Assembly: GCF_000473895.1 (NCBI RefSeq) | Contig: NZ_ASSJ01000053.1 | Location: 1 to 54,603 of the forward strand | Source of the DNA: Rubidibacter lacunae KORDI 51-2 | Lineage (GTDB): Bacteria; Cyanobacteriota; Cyanobacteriia; Cyanobacteriales; Rubidibacteraceae | DNA: 54,603 bases | Direction: 5' to 3' | Part shown: piece by piece, positions 9,124 to 18,700 of the stretch | Layout: each line of letters starts with the position of its first letter | How positions within the stretch are numbered: position 1 is the stretch's first letter | Position numbers and translations under genes: made by a program | The notes under the pieces: model-generated | What the model saw: only the letters and a program-made list of their open reading frames with translations | Databases searched by the model: none | What the model was told of the DNA's origin: nothing

Positions 9124-10110
9124 CTATTCGGTGCGCCAACAAATCCAGTCTCCTGCCACTTCTGCCCAAGCGCGTCCGTAGTTGGTGGCCATCGTGGACG
9201 AGCGCGTGCGTTGGGGAGCATTAATGGCGCTGACGACGGCATCGATTTGTGCAAAGGTCGGGGCCCGAGCCAGTTCTGTCTGCAGCCACTGCCGCACGAC
9301 GCGTCGCTGCAATGCCAGCGGTTCTCCCCGCAGGCGCGATCGCCGCAACCCTTCTGGCGCGATCGCCGCGTTCGCGATGTCTGCAGCTTGTGCTTCGAGA
9401 TAATCCACATCCGCCCGCAGAACTTCCGCTGTCTGTGCCAAGACCGACTCCACTTGAGGGTTGAAGTGCTCGCTGAGATATGGCAGCAGTTCGTGTCGGA
9501 TACGGGCGCGCGCGAACCGTAACTCGCGATTGGTAGCATCTTCCCAGACGGGCAGTTGGAACTCCTGGCAAAAAGCTTTGATTTCCGTTCGCGTTGCGGT
9601 TAACAGCGGTCGCACTAATCGCACGTTCGGGACTAGCGGGCGCTGCCACACCAACGCCTGTAGCCCGTCTGCTCCTGCCCCGCGCATGAAGTTATACAGC
9701 AGCGTTTCAGCCCGATCGCTAGCCGTGTGCCCTGTTGCAAGCGCTGCGAAGCCGCGTTCTCGTGCGAGATCGCCCAAAACGCGGTAACGCCACGCTCGCG
9801 CTGCTGCCTCGGTTTCCTCAACGCGATCGGCAACTATTAGCCAAAAGGGCAGCCCGAATTCCCGCGCCACGCGCTCGACATGTGTGGCAATGCCGGGGTC
9901 GGTAGGCCAGCGGTGGTCGCAATGGGCGATTGCCAGCGTCCAGTTCCACTTGGGCTGCAAGTCCCGGCAGAGCTTCAGCAAGCAGATTGAATCTTGTCCG
10001 CCGGATACTGCCAGCAACACCCGAGCGCCGCGAACAAGCAACTGTCGTCGGCGTAATTCCTGATGCACGCGCGCGTGCAGCGGCGTCCAGTCCCGCGACT
10101 CATCCCTCAC
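9124..10110 (-). CDS. tilS: tRNA(Ile)-lysidine synthase
   Basis: TilS puts lysine on C34 of the tRNA-Ile CAU anticodon using ATP, which switches the tRNA from AUG to AUA decoding; it is normally essential. The PP-loop motif SGGQDS is at residues 36-41, followed by HCDHRWPTD and the ATGHTASDRAETLLYNFMRGAG segment characteristic of TilS. At about 328 residues it is the short form common in cyanobacteria. The start is taken as GTG 10110, because the frame extends upstream into the preceding gene; this places the start 10 bp after that gene's stop codon, so the two are probably co-transcribed. Confidence 0.93.
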   Translation of the reverse strand: MRDESRDWTPLHARVHQELRRRQLLVRGARVLLAVSGGQDSICLLKLCRDLQPKWNWTLAIAHCDHRWPTDPGIATHVERVAREFGLPFWLIVADRVEETEAAARAWRYRVLGDLARERGFAALATGHTASDRAETLLYNFMRGAGADGLQALVWQRPLVPNVRLVRPLLTATRTEIKAFCQEFQLPVWEDATNRELRFARARIRHELLPYLSEHFNPQVESVLAQTAEVLRADVDYLEAQAADIANAAIAPEGLRRSRLRGEPLALQRRVVRQWLQTELARAPTFAQIDAVVSAINAPQRTRSSTMATNYGRAWAEVAGDWICWRTE

Positions 10111-10120
10111 GACCGTCCGC

Positions 10121-11206
10121 TCAGGTGGTACCCAGATCCTTCCACGTGCCTTCCAGAGAATCCTCGTCGAGATCGACACCGACGGCTATGGTTGCAGGAT
10201 TATCAGAGGCTAACACGCGATCTAGATCGCCCGGGTCTTCGTTTGCAAAGTTAGTGGGGAATTCAGGAGTGGCAGCAGTTTCGACCGCAGATCCCGACTT
10301 ATCAGCTCGTTCGAAGCGGCTGAACACGTCGGCCAGACTCAGCTCGGTCTCGGTGTCACGATCGTCGCTTGCGTTGGAATCACTTGTGTTGATGTTGGAT
10401 GCGTTGGGGTCGGGTACTGGAGTTGCAGGCATCGGCCATCTGCCGAAGACTTCGCTCAGTTCGGTCGTTAAGGTCTGGGCCTCGCTTGCATCGCCACCTG
10501 CGAAAGCATCGGCCTCATAGCCGGCAAAACTGTTATCCAAGCCGGGGTTGCTGGAGTCCTCGCTGAAGGGAAATGGATCGACACTTGGCTCCACCTCGGT
10601 GTCCGCGTCATCCAATCCCGGAATGGTCTCGGGTAGCTGTCCCCAGGCCGGATAGGTGCTGGTTGCCATCCTTGATGCGGATAGGCCGTCGTCAAAGTCT
10701 CGAACTAACTCCAGGTTGAATCCCGTTTCGGACATCCCGGGTCCCTCTGCGTCGGTAACTAGATCCGGAATACCACCAAACGATTGTCCCCAAGCAACAT
10801 CGCTTGGCTGAGGCGAGATTAACGCTGCAGCCTCACCATCAACATCAAGCACGGCTTGCTCGTCGCAGGTCCGGGCAGCGATCGCGTCGAAGGTCTCACT
10901 GAAGGTCACACTAGCCGTCGCAACGCCAGCGCCGTAGCTCAGGTGCACGTGCAGCCGGCCGGATTCCCAAGCATCTGCCCCAACGCGCAGCACAGCCCCG
11001 TCAACGCCATCGGCATCGAACCACGCGGCAATCGCGCCCAGTCCGCCGTCGAGCAGGCGACGCTGCAGGATGCTTGCCAATTCGCCAACGCGGAAGGTCC
11101 GACAGTCGCCAATACCCGGCACGCTCCCAGCTAGTGAAAAGACATCCACAGCAGCGAGAACGTCATGGCTATCGGCCGGCGGGGTTGCGTTCCTAGCAGC
11201 ACTCAT
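10121..11206 (-). CDS. KGK-domain-like protein with acidic tail
   Basis: A 361-residue protein. Residues about 19-105 resemble the cyanobacterial KGK domain: VDVFSL near the start, then FRVGELASILQRRLLDGGLG and AWESGRLHVHLSYGAG, which matches the family's GWxKGkirl strand. From about residue 110 to the end the chain is acidic and Pro/Ser/Asp-rich with little predicted structure. No signal peptide or membrane segment. The function of KGK proteins is unknown. It starts at ATG 11206 and ends 10 bp before tilS. The KGK assignment is from pattern only. Confidence 0.55.
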   Translation of the reverse strand: MSAARNATPPADSHDVLAAVDVFSLAGSVPGIGDCRTFRVGELASILQRRLLDGGLGAIAAWFDADGVDGAVLRVGADAWESGRLHVHLSYGAGVATASVTFSETFDAIAARTCDEQAVLDVDGEAAALISPQPSDVAWGQSFGGIPDLVTDAEGPGMSETGFNLELVRDFDDGLSASRMATSTYPAWGQLPETIPGLDDADTEVEPSVDPFPFSEDSSNPGLDNSFAGYEADAFAGGDASEAQTLTTELSEVFGRWPMPATPVPDPNASNINTSDSNASDDRDTETELSLADVFSRFERADKSGSAVETAATPEFPTNFANEDPGDLDRVLASDNPATIAVGVDLDEDSLEGTWKDLGTT

Positions 11207-11379
11207 GACAGATAACTCCAGCGTTCGAGCGGACTCTAATCTAGTACTCGAATCGTGTGGCTGCGATCGCTGAGGATCGAATCCAAAATCGATCCGGTGT
11301 CTCGGAATCGGGAGCTGGCTATCGCGCGAAAGCCGAGAGACAGCTAGTGGTTGGAAGGGCGCGCCAGCAAGCGAAGACC

Positions 11380-12360
11380 TCAGAGAAACCAGCCGTATGA
11401 ATGCAGGCCACTTCCGAGAAGATTAACCCCAAGATAGCAAACCCAGACCACGACAAAACCCGCGCCGGCGAGAATTGCCGGGCGGCGCCCCTGCCAGCCG
11501 CGCGTGATGCGCGCGTGTAAATACGCCGCAAAAACCAGCCAGGTAATCAGCGCCCAGGTTTCTTTAGGATCCCAGCTCCAATAAGTCCCCCAAGCTTCAT
11601 TGGCCCACACCGCACCGGCAATAATACCGATGGTGAGCAGTGGAAATCCCAGACCAATGATGCGGTAGCTGATGTTATCCAGAGTATCAGCTAGGCTCAA
11701 GCGCTGCGGTGACAGGACCGGCTGTTCGGTTGCGACGGTCAGCACTGCCGTCCCGCCGCCCGACTCGATCGCCGGTTGAGCTGAGGTAACCGTCCCGATG
11801 CGTCGAAACGAGGCGCGCTCGCTCCCCGTACCGAAGGAACTGCCGCGCAGTTCTACTGCTTGACCGCGCGTCACGATCAAAAACGCGATCGCCAGCAACG
11901 AGCCAACGAGCAAGGTTGCATAGCTCAGCATCATGACGCTGACATGCATCATCAACCAATTGGATTTCAGGGCGGGGACCAGCGGGGCGGACGCGCGCAT
12001 TTCAGGTGGTAGCGTTAGCGCAGCGAACGCGGTGATGCCCATGGCTAGGGGTGTGGCAAACGCGCCGACCAAGCGACTGCGGCTCCACACCTCTACCAAT
12101 AAGTGAATGGCTGTGACACCCCATGCCAGGAAGAACAGCGATTCATACAGGTTGCTAATCGGGAAATATCCCGCCGACAACCAGCGAGCGGCAAGCAATG
12201 CGGCAATGGTTAGATTGGCGATCGCCGTTCCCGCCGTCCCGAGTCCCGGCAACAGCGAGCGTCCAGGAAATGCAACGCTCGACCAATAAACCAGCATAGT
12301 CGTGAAAAGTACGAGAAATGCGGCATTGTCCAGATTGCCTTGTAAAGTGACTAAGTCCAT
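11380..12360 (-). CDS. ccsA: Cytochrome c biogenesis protein CcsA
   Basis: A polytopic thylakoid/plasma membrane protein of 326 residues that, with Ccs1/CcsB, carries haem to the lumen side and attaches it to apocytochromes c (system II). The haem-handling WWD signature lies at about 257-274 ([18 protein letters not shown]). Conserved histidines are seen at H139 ([11 protein letters not shown]) and in the final loop ([10 protein letters not shown]). About eight hydrophobic helices are visible. The variable loop at about 165-220 is hydrophilic. Starts at ATG 12360. Confidence 0.95.
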   Translation of the reverse strand: MDLVTLQGNLDNAAFLVLFTTMLVYWSSVAFPGRSLLPGLGTAGTAIANLTIAALLAARWLSAGYFPISNLYESLFFLAWGVTAIHLLVEVWSRSRLVGAFATPLAMGITAFAALTLPPEMRASAPLVPALKSNWLMMHVSVMMLSYATLLVGSLLAIAFLIVTRGQAVELRGSSFGTGSERASFRRIGTVTSAQPAIESGGGTAVLTVATEQPVLSPQRLSLADTLDNISYRIIGLGFPLLTIGIIAGAVWANEAWGTYWSWDPKETWALITWLVFAAYLHARITRGWQGRRPAILAGAGFVVVWVCYLGVNLLGSGLHSYGWFL

Positions 12361-12673
12361 GCTAATTAGGTTGAGTCCGTTCGCTTCGTTATTGAATGTG
12401 CCGAAATAAAGGGTGTGTTACCTGCCTAGTCGGCAGCAATTCGATCTCCGAAAGGTTGCTCAGCCGTGTAGATTTGGTTGATTAGATTGTATCCATGCCG
12501 TCAGCAACCTGTTTGCAAGGTCCTGAGAGGTGAGGGGTGCATGCGGTGACTTTGACTAATAATGGTGCAACCCAGTATTGGGGCTGACAGAACCTCCGGT
12601 GCGATCTCCTTAACTCCCAGTTGTTTCGCTCTTCCAGTTGAGGGCTGCGGGCAAAAGACTAGCGAGCTTGCCA
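12361..12673. other. Short gap, nothing recognised
   Basis: This 313-bp spacer separates ccsA from the small membrane protein gene on the same strand. It presumably holds the ccsA promoter. No RNA gene, repeat or terminator stood out. Confidence 0.5.
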
Positions 12674-12949
12674 TTAGATGCTGCGCTCGTTCGGCGCGAT
12701 CGGCGGGGGCTCGCGTCCTTCAGGTGGGTCGGTCAGTCCCAGGTAACCGAGCAATACAATCAGCCCCCACGCCAGCAAAATCCCTCCAACTATTCCGATG
12801 ACAGTTAGCCCGATTAAGAACCGCCGAATGGATATCAGGGTTTTGCGAGTCTGCGGACTGTAAGGCGCGGCCGGCACCTCGCGTTCTGCGCGGTCGCGGA
12901 CGGGCGAATGGGGAGTGTAGCCGTTCTGCCAGTCGTTGTTTTCGGACAT
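12674..12949 (-). CDS. Small membrane protein, conserved hypothetical
   Basis: A 91-residue protein from ATG 12949 (an ATG 15 bp upstream is also in frame). A charged N-terminal half is followed by one long hydrophobic helix at about 48-72 (LIGLTVIGIVGGILLAWGLI) and a Pro-rich tail beginning LTDPPEG. One transmembrane segment is predicted. It resembles short single-span proteins seen in other cyanobacteria, but I know no function. It lies 34 bp after cofH on the same strand, so it may be co-transcribed with it. Confidence 0.7.
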   Translation of the reverse strand: MSENNDWQNGYTPHSPVRDRAEREVPAAPYSPQTRKTLISIRRFLIGLTVIGIVGGILLAWGLIVLLGYLGLTDPPEGREPPPIAPNERSI

Positions 12950-12983
12950 CGCATCACAGACCAATTAGTGACCCGTTCCGCCC

Positions 12984-14174
12984 TTAGCTTACAGCACCAG
13001 CTGCGACCGAATGCTCGTCGCTCCTGTCGTTGTCCAGTAGCCTATACAGCGTGTCCCGCTGCCGGTATGGGCGCTGGGTTTGCGCGATCGCCTGCCGTAA
13101 AGCTTCTGCGGTCATGCAGGTGCCGCCGCGCGCGCCGGCCATCGACGTGATGTGCTCTTCCATCAGGGTGCCGCCGAGGTCATTGCACCCCCAGGTGAGC
13201 GCCTCGGCAGCACCGTCGAGTCCGAGCTTGACCCAGCTCGGCTGGTGGTTGGGAATCCAGTTGCCGAGGTAAATGCGGGCAACCGCGGTCAACAATAACG
13301 CATCGGCTAACACCGGCTGGTCTCGCCCGACGCGCTTGCGTAGAGGTGCCGGTGCCTGCTCGCCAACGTAGGGGAGTGCAATGAACTCCGAGATACGAGC
13401 GGGGAAGTTGCCGCGCACGGCTGCTTGCTGGAGCGATCGCAAGTGTTCTAGGTGCGAGATTTGCTGGGCGGCCGTTTCGATGTGGCCGCAGAGCATGGTG
13501 CTTGTCGTCGAGACGCCGGAGCGGTGAGCCGTGCCGACGATTTCGAGCCAAGTGGCAGTGTCGATCTTTTCCGGGCAAAGGATGCGGCGCACCGCATCGT
13601 CAAGGATTTCTGCTGCTGTACCGGGTAGCGACCCGACGCCGGCTGCTTTGAGAGCGGCGATCGTCGCTGCATAACTCAGACCGTCTTCGCGCGCGATAAA
13701 CTGCACTTCCTGGGGCGAGAAGGCGTGCAGGTGCAAGAACGGAAACTCTGACACGATCGCCTCGACCAATCCTACGTAGTATTGCAGCGAGGAGCTGCCG
13801 CGCTTGGCGTAAGGATTCAATCCGCCCTGCATGCAGATTTCCGTCGCGCCGCGGCGAACGGCATCGGTTACTTTTTCGAGGATTTGCGGTAGCTCCAGCC
13901 AGTAAGCATCCTCAGCGCCAGCATCGCGGCGGAAGGCGCAGAAACTACAGTGTTGCTCGCAAATATTGGTGAAGTTGACGTTGCGGTTGATGACGTAGGT
14001 GACGTTGTCGCCAACTTGCTGGTAGCGCAAGACATCGGCTGTCCTGCGGATTGCCGCGATCGCTTCGGGTTTCTGTTGCTGGAGGAGAACGATGCCATCT
14101 TCCGGCGTCAGGTCGTTACCTGCCAGGGCACGCTGCAAAATAGCCGCTAGCTTCCCAAGCAAATGCTCAGCCAC
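12984..14174 (-). CDS. cofH: FO synthase subunit CofH (radical SAM)
   Basis: With CofG, CofH makes 7,8-didemethyl-8-hydroxy-5-deazariboflavin (FO) from tyrosine and a ribityl-uracil; CofH performs the tyrosine-dependent step. In cyanobacteria FO usually serves as the antenna chromophore of DNA photolyase. The radical SAM cluster motif CEQHCSFC is at residues 72-79, within [19 protein letters not shown], and is followed by ICMQGGLNP and LHAFSPQE, which are typical of CofH. The length of 396 is normal. The start is GTG 14174. No cofG or photolyase gene is in the window. Confidence 0.92.
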   Translation of the reverse strand: MAEHLLGKLAAILQRALAGNDLTPEDGIVLLQQQKPEAIAAIRRTADVLRYQQVGDNVTYVINRNVNFTNICEQHCSFCAFRRDAGAEDAYWLELPQILEKVTDAVRRGATEICMQGGLNPYAKRGSSSLQYYVGLVEAIVSEFPFLHLHAFSPQEVQFIAREDGLSYAATIAALKAAGVGSLPGTAAEILDDAVRRILCPEKIDTATWLEIVGTAHRSGVSTTSTMLCGHIETAAQQISHLEHLRSLQQAAVRGNFPARISEFIALPYVGEQAPAPLRKRVGRDQPVLADALLLTAVARIYLGNWIPNHQPSWVKLGLDGAAEALTWGCNDLGGTLMEEHITSMAGARGGTCMTAEALRQAIAQTQRPYRQRDTLYRLLDNDRSDEHSVAAGAVS

Positions 14175-14557
14175 GAATTACTCCACTTACCAGGGACCGC
14201 ACCGCATAACCTTACGTTGCTCTCATCATATCGAGCACGCCGAGCAGATTGCGTCAGGGATGACGAAGAATGGACTTGACAGGCAACTCGGATCCAAGGT
14301 GCTAAGAGCGATTGGACATACTTACTAGGTTTCAGCCGTACATGTACTGTCAGTGCCTTAGCAGTATCAAGGATGGGCAACTGGGATGCAGCGCAATGAT
14401 GTAGGCGCTAAGTATGTCAGCGCGGCAGTTGTGGTAACTGGTTACGGGTCTGGCTGCGCGATCGCCGCGGTTGGTTCTCGAGCAAGTATTACCAATTTTT
14501 GTAGATCCGTTCGATCCCAACCGTATTCTTGTCGGAGGTGCGACAGACTTGGGGATA
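14175..14557. other. Gap between cofH and PRC-barrel gene
   Basis: 383 bp with no gene I can support. It must contain the cofH promoter and the 3' end of the PRC-barrel transcript. Confidence 0.5.
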
Positions 14558-15505
14558 TTAATAGTTGGTTTCTTCTTCGTATTCGGGCGTCTTGGCTTTC
14601 TCCGGCAACTCGACGGGCTTGGGCTCGTAAGGACCGTCGTCCCACAAATCTGCCTCGACATCGTGATCTCGATAACCCGGTGCAGGCTCGGTCGCTTCGT
14701 AACTTGCTTCGGGTACGTCGCTCCAGTTGTCCTCTTCAAGGACGGCTCGCTGTTCGTAGCGTTGGGGTTCGCGGCGCTGGACTAGTGGCTCGGGTTCTGG
14801 TTCCCAACCGTCTTCTTCGGTCCAAGCCTCTTGGTATGCCGGTTCTTGCGTCTCAACCGGACGCGCGGTCACGCGCGGTCGGTCGGGAATGCCGGTTCCG
14901 AGTTGGTTTTCCGGACGTGCGGTTGGCGTTAAATAATAATCTTCTTCCTCGCGCTCCCAGGGTGGCTTACTAATACCGACGCGTTCCAATATGCCTACGG
15001 ACAGCTGACGCAAGTGCTCTTCAGCACCCTCAAACACGATGATGCGATCGGGGCTGCTGCTGACGATGTCTTCTACAGGCAGCTCGTAGGTGCTGAGGAT
15101 TTGATCGGGAATCTGCGGCAATCCGAGCGACGCGATCGTCAAAGACAGCACCTTGCCGTCTTCAAGGCTGAACTGGAAATCGCGGACGCGACCCAGGCGC
15201 TGTTCCGATTCGGTTACGACTTCGCAGTTGATCAGGCGGCTGAGAGTGCTGACGTTAACGTCCTCGATAACATCTTCGTTGGCGACGAGGATAACATCGC
15301 CGATTTTCTCGATCTCGCTGAGATACATGTAGCGAGGCATTCCGGCAACCGACAGGAGATTGTCTCGCAGCCCCAGTGCCACAACTTCCCGGCGATCGAT
15401 ATCAACTAGTAGTTCCTTGACGACTCCCAGGCGAAAGCCGCTGCTGCGGGCGATGACCTGAGTGTTGAGGAATTCGGAGCGAAGGCGAAGGGGTTCGGTT
15501 GTCAT
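14558..15505 (-). CDS. PRC-barrel domain protein with acidic tail
   Basis: A 315-residue protein from the ATG at 15505 (the frame continues upstream without conserved sequence). Two PRC-barrel-like repeats are visible: residues about 4-60 (LRLRSEFLNTQVIARSSGFR ... LLVDIDRREVVALGL) and about 85-145 (LINCEVVTESEQRLGRVRDF). PRC barrels are small beta-barrels found in the photosynthetic reaction centre H subunit, RimM and many regulatory proteins. The last 130 residues are Glu/Pro/Tyr-rich and probably disordered. In cyanobacteria such proteins are common, with no assigned reaction. Cytosolic or membrane-peripheral. Confidence 0.85.
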   Translation of the reverse strand: MTTEPLRLRSEFLNTQVIARSSGFRLGVVKELLVDIDRREVVALGLRDNLLSVAGMPRYMYLSEIEKIGDVILVANEDVIEDVNVSTLSRLINCEVVTESEQRLGRVRDFQFSLEDGKVLSLTIASLGLPQIPDQILSTYELPVEDIVSSSPDRIIVFEGAEEHLRQLSVGILERVGISKPPWEREEEDYYLTPTARPENQLGTGIPDRPRVTARPVETQEPAYQEAWTEEDGWEPEPEPLVQRREPQRYEQRAVLEEDNWSDVPEASYEATEPAPGYRDHDVEADLWDDGPYEPKPVELPEKAKTPEYEEETNY

Positions 15506-15703
15506 CGCAATGGTTCGTACTCGGCTCGCACTCGGCTGTAATAGCTCTCGAAAAGTTTTAGGCTTAACTCCGGTCTCGGGTGCGCAATAGAAGTTGGTTG
15601 CGAGCGGCACCGGCACCAACTCGAATGCGACAATCGCCGCACACCTCCATAAGTCACTTCGATAATAGCGTGGCGATAGGCGGGCAACGGCTAGAGGCAG
15701 CGG

Positions 15704-18700
15704 CTAGAGTTTGAGTCCCAGAACCTGGGTGTGTGCCCCACGAGCTTGCGTGACGCCGATGGTGCGGTTGGCAGACTCGATGGTCGGGCGGCGCAAGCTG
15801 ACGACAATGAACTGTGCCTGCTGCGCTTGATGTCTCATCATTTTAGCCAACCGCTCTACGTTTGCTCCGTCGAGGAACATGTCTACTTCATCGAAGGCGT
15901 AGAAGGGTGAAGGGCGATAGCGCTGGAGGGCAAAAATAAAGCTCAGCGCGGTGAGAGATTTCTCACCGCCGGACATGGAATGCAATCTGCGAACCGGTTT
16001 GCCTTTAGGGTGGGCCACGAGGGTGAGGCCGGCTCGGCTGCTATCTTCCGACTCTTCAATTTGTAAATAACCGTCGCCGTCTGAGAGGGCGGCAAATATC
16101 GTTTGGAAGTTAGCGTTAACGGCATCGAACGCTTCTTGAAAGGCGTGCTGCCGCCGGGTAGTAAATGTTTCGATCCGCAGCAATAACTCGGTGCGTTCGG
16201 CTTCAAGCGTGGCGAGTTTGCCGGACAGTTCGTCCAGGCGAGCTTGCGTCCGTTCGAAGTCCTCGATCGCCAGCATATTAACCGGCTCCATGGCCTGCAG
16301 GTGTTTTTGGTTGCTGCGGATTTGCTCTTGCAGGGCCGCGAGGCGAGCAGGCACATTCTCGGTCGCGATCGCGGTGCCGGCTGCGTCGGCGATCGGTGGA
16401 ACCTCCGGTAGCGGGTCGGGCAGTTCGGCAGCACGTGCCTGCAGTTGCTCGCCCAGTCCGACGCGGGCGGCACGATGGGCATCGAGGGTTTCGAGACACT
16501 TCTCGCGCTCCCAGGTAAGCTGACGTTCGCGTTGCTGCACGGTCGCGAGTGCAGCTTCAGCGCGATCGCGCTCTTGCTTTGCAGTCCAGAGTTCTTGCGA
16601 CAGCCGTTTGAGATCGGCTTGAGTTTGGGCGATCTGCTCCTGTAGCTCGCTTTGCTGATGTTGCAAAGTAACTTGTTGCTGCTGGAGGTGTTGTTGCTGC
16701 TGCTGCTGGTTGGTGAGGCGATCGCGGGCTTCCTGCAATTTCTCTTGCTGGTGTTCGGTGGCGGTGTGGCGGGCTTGAATTTGTTGGTCGGCAGAGTAAA
16801 GCGCCTGCTCGCGTTCCTGCAGCCGAGCTTCCCCGGCGCGAATTTGCCCCTGTAGGGTTTGCCATTCGGTATGGCTGTGAGCGCGTTCGAGAGCCGTCAG
16901 TTCGCGGTTGCGGCGCTCGAGGTCGGCTTCTTGAGGCGGGAGTGTTGCGGCAATTGCTTCCAAGCGTGCGGTAACGTCGGTTCGTTCGGCGCGACTGCGA
17001 TCGCGCTGGGGGACGAGCTGCTGTTGCTGGGCGTCGAGGCGATCGCAGTCCTGACGCAATTGCTGGAGCTGCCAGACTTGCTCTTGGCGGATTTGGCGGG
17101 CGCTCCCCAGGGCGTGGGCAAGTTGCTGGCAGAGGGCTTCGGCCTGCTGCAAGCGAACTACCGAGGCGGAGTAGACGCGATCGATTTCCTCCAGACGGCG
17201 CTTGAGATCGGCAATTTCGCGCGACTCCTGAGCCGAGGTTTTGCCAAAATGCAGTCCGGTCGAGCGCATTGAGCGACTGCCGCCGCTCATGGCACCACTC
17301 GCTTCAAGCAGTTCGCCGTCGAGGGTGACGATGCGCGTGCGTCCGAGGTGCGACCGGGCGGAGGTTAGGGTTTCGAACACCGCCGTGCTGCCGAAGACGT
17401 AGCTGAAGATCGCGTCGAAGCGCGAGTCGCAATCGACCAAATTGACGGCGTAATCAACGAAACCCGTTGCGGACTCGATCGCGCGGACGGCGGAAAACCG
17501 GGGTTGGTGGATCTTGTTGAGCGGCAAAAAGGTTGCGCGACCGGCACGCTCGCGTTTGAGAATCTCGATGCCGGCAGCGGCAACGCCGTCGTCTTCCACC
17601 ACAATGCAAGCCAAGCGGCCGCCAGCAGCAGTTTCTAAGGCCACCTGAAAGCGCGGCGCGACTTCCCCGAGTTGGGCGACCAGACCGCATACGCCGGGAA
17701 TGTCGGCTTGCAAAATTGCCTGGGTCGCATAGGTACCCTGCATCTCGCGCTGGGTTTGGAGGGCAGCTTCGAGTTTGTCGAGCTGGCGCTGCTTGTCGCG
17801 TTGCTCTCGCTGGAGGCGCGCTTGGGTGTCTTGCTGGAGGCGGCGCTCGCGTTCGGCAGCGGCGAGGCGTTCGGCGCAATCTCCGATCTCTTGCTCAGTA
17901 TCGGCAGCGGCAGCTTCCAGACGCGCGATCTCGGCTTGCTTATCGCCCAATTCTGGTACGAGGGTGGTTAGCTGTTCGTCTTGCTCGGTTAACTTGCCCT
18001 GCAACTGGGTGGCGCGTTCCTGCAAGCGGGCACGCTCGGCACGCAGAGGTTCTAGTTCTGCTTGCAATGCAGCCGCCTCGCGGCTGAGAGCGGCGTGCTG
18101 CTGCATCCAGGTCTCGGAAGCCGAGGCAAGCTCGTCGGCGCGGGCTTTGCTTTCGGCCAGTGCCGCTGCAGCGCGCTCGCGTTCGCCGCTCAAAGCAAGG
18201 CGCGTGCGCTCGAGTGCGGCACGCTCGTGACCGAGACGTTCAATTGCCTGTTCGTTCTGGGCAATCTCGGTGCGCGTGCGGTCGGCAGCAGCAGCATTTG
18301 CGTGCTTGGCGGCAACGAGTTCGGACGCGCGCGCCTGCAGCTGCTCCAAAGAGGCTTCACGCTTGGCGAGCTCGGAGGCAATCGCGAGTTGTTCGTCTTC
18401 GCCGAGGGCTTTGACGCGTGCGTTCAGACGCTCCAGTGTTTCAGTCGCGGCTTGAATTTCGCCAGTGGCATCTCGGATCTTTTCGGCAAGGCGCTCGGCT
18501 TGGGCTTCGCCGGCAGCAATTTTCTGGTGGAGCTGGGTTTCCTGCTGCTGCAGCGCTTGCCAGGCGAGCACGAGTTCCCACTGCTGCTGATGTTCGATCT
18601 GTTGCTTGAGCTGGCGATATTGTTCGGCTTTGCGACTTTCCGCCGCGGCGCGATCGCGCGCGCGCGCCAGCTCCTGCTCGATGATGTGACAGCGCTCTTC

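Noticed and set aside
16650-16730. CTG/CAG-rich microsatellite
   Set aside because: It encodes the Gln-rich run in the SMC coiled coil and needs no other explanation.
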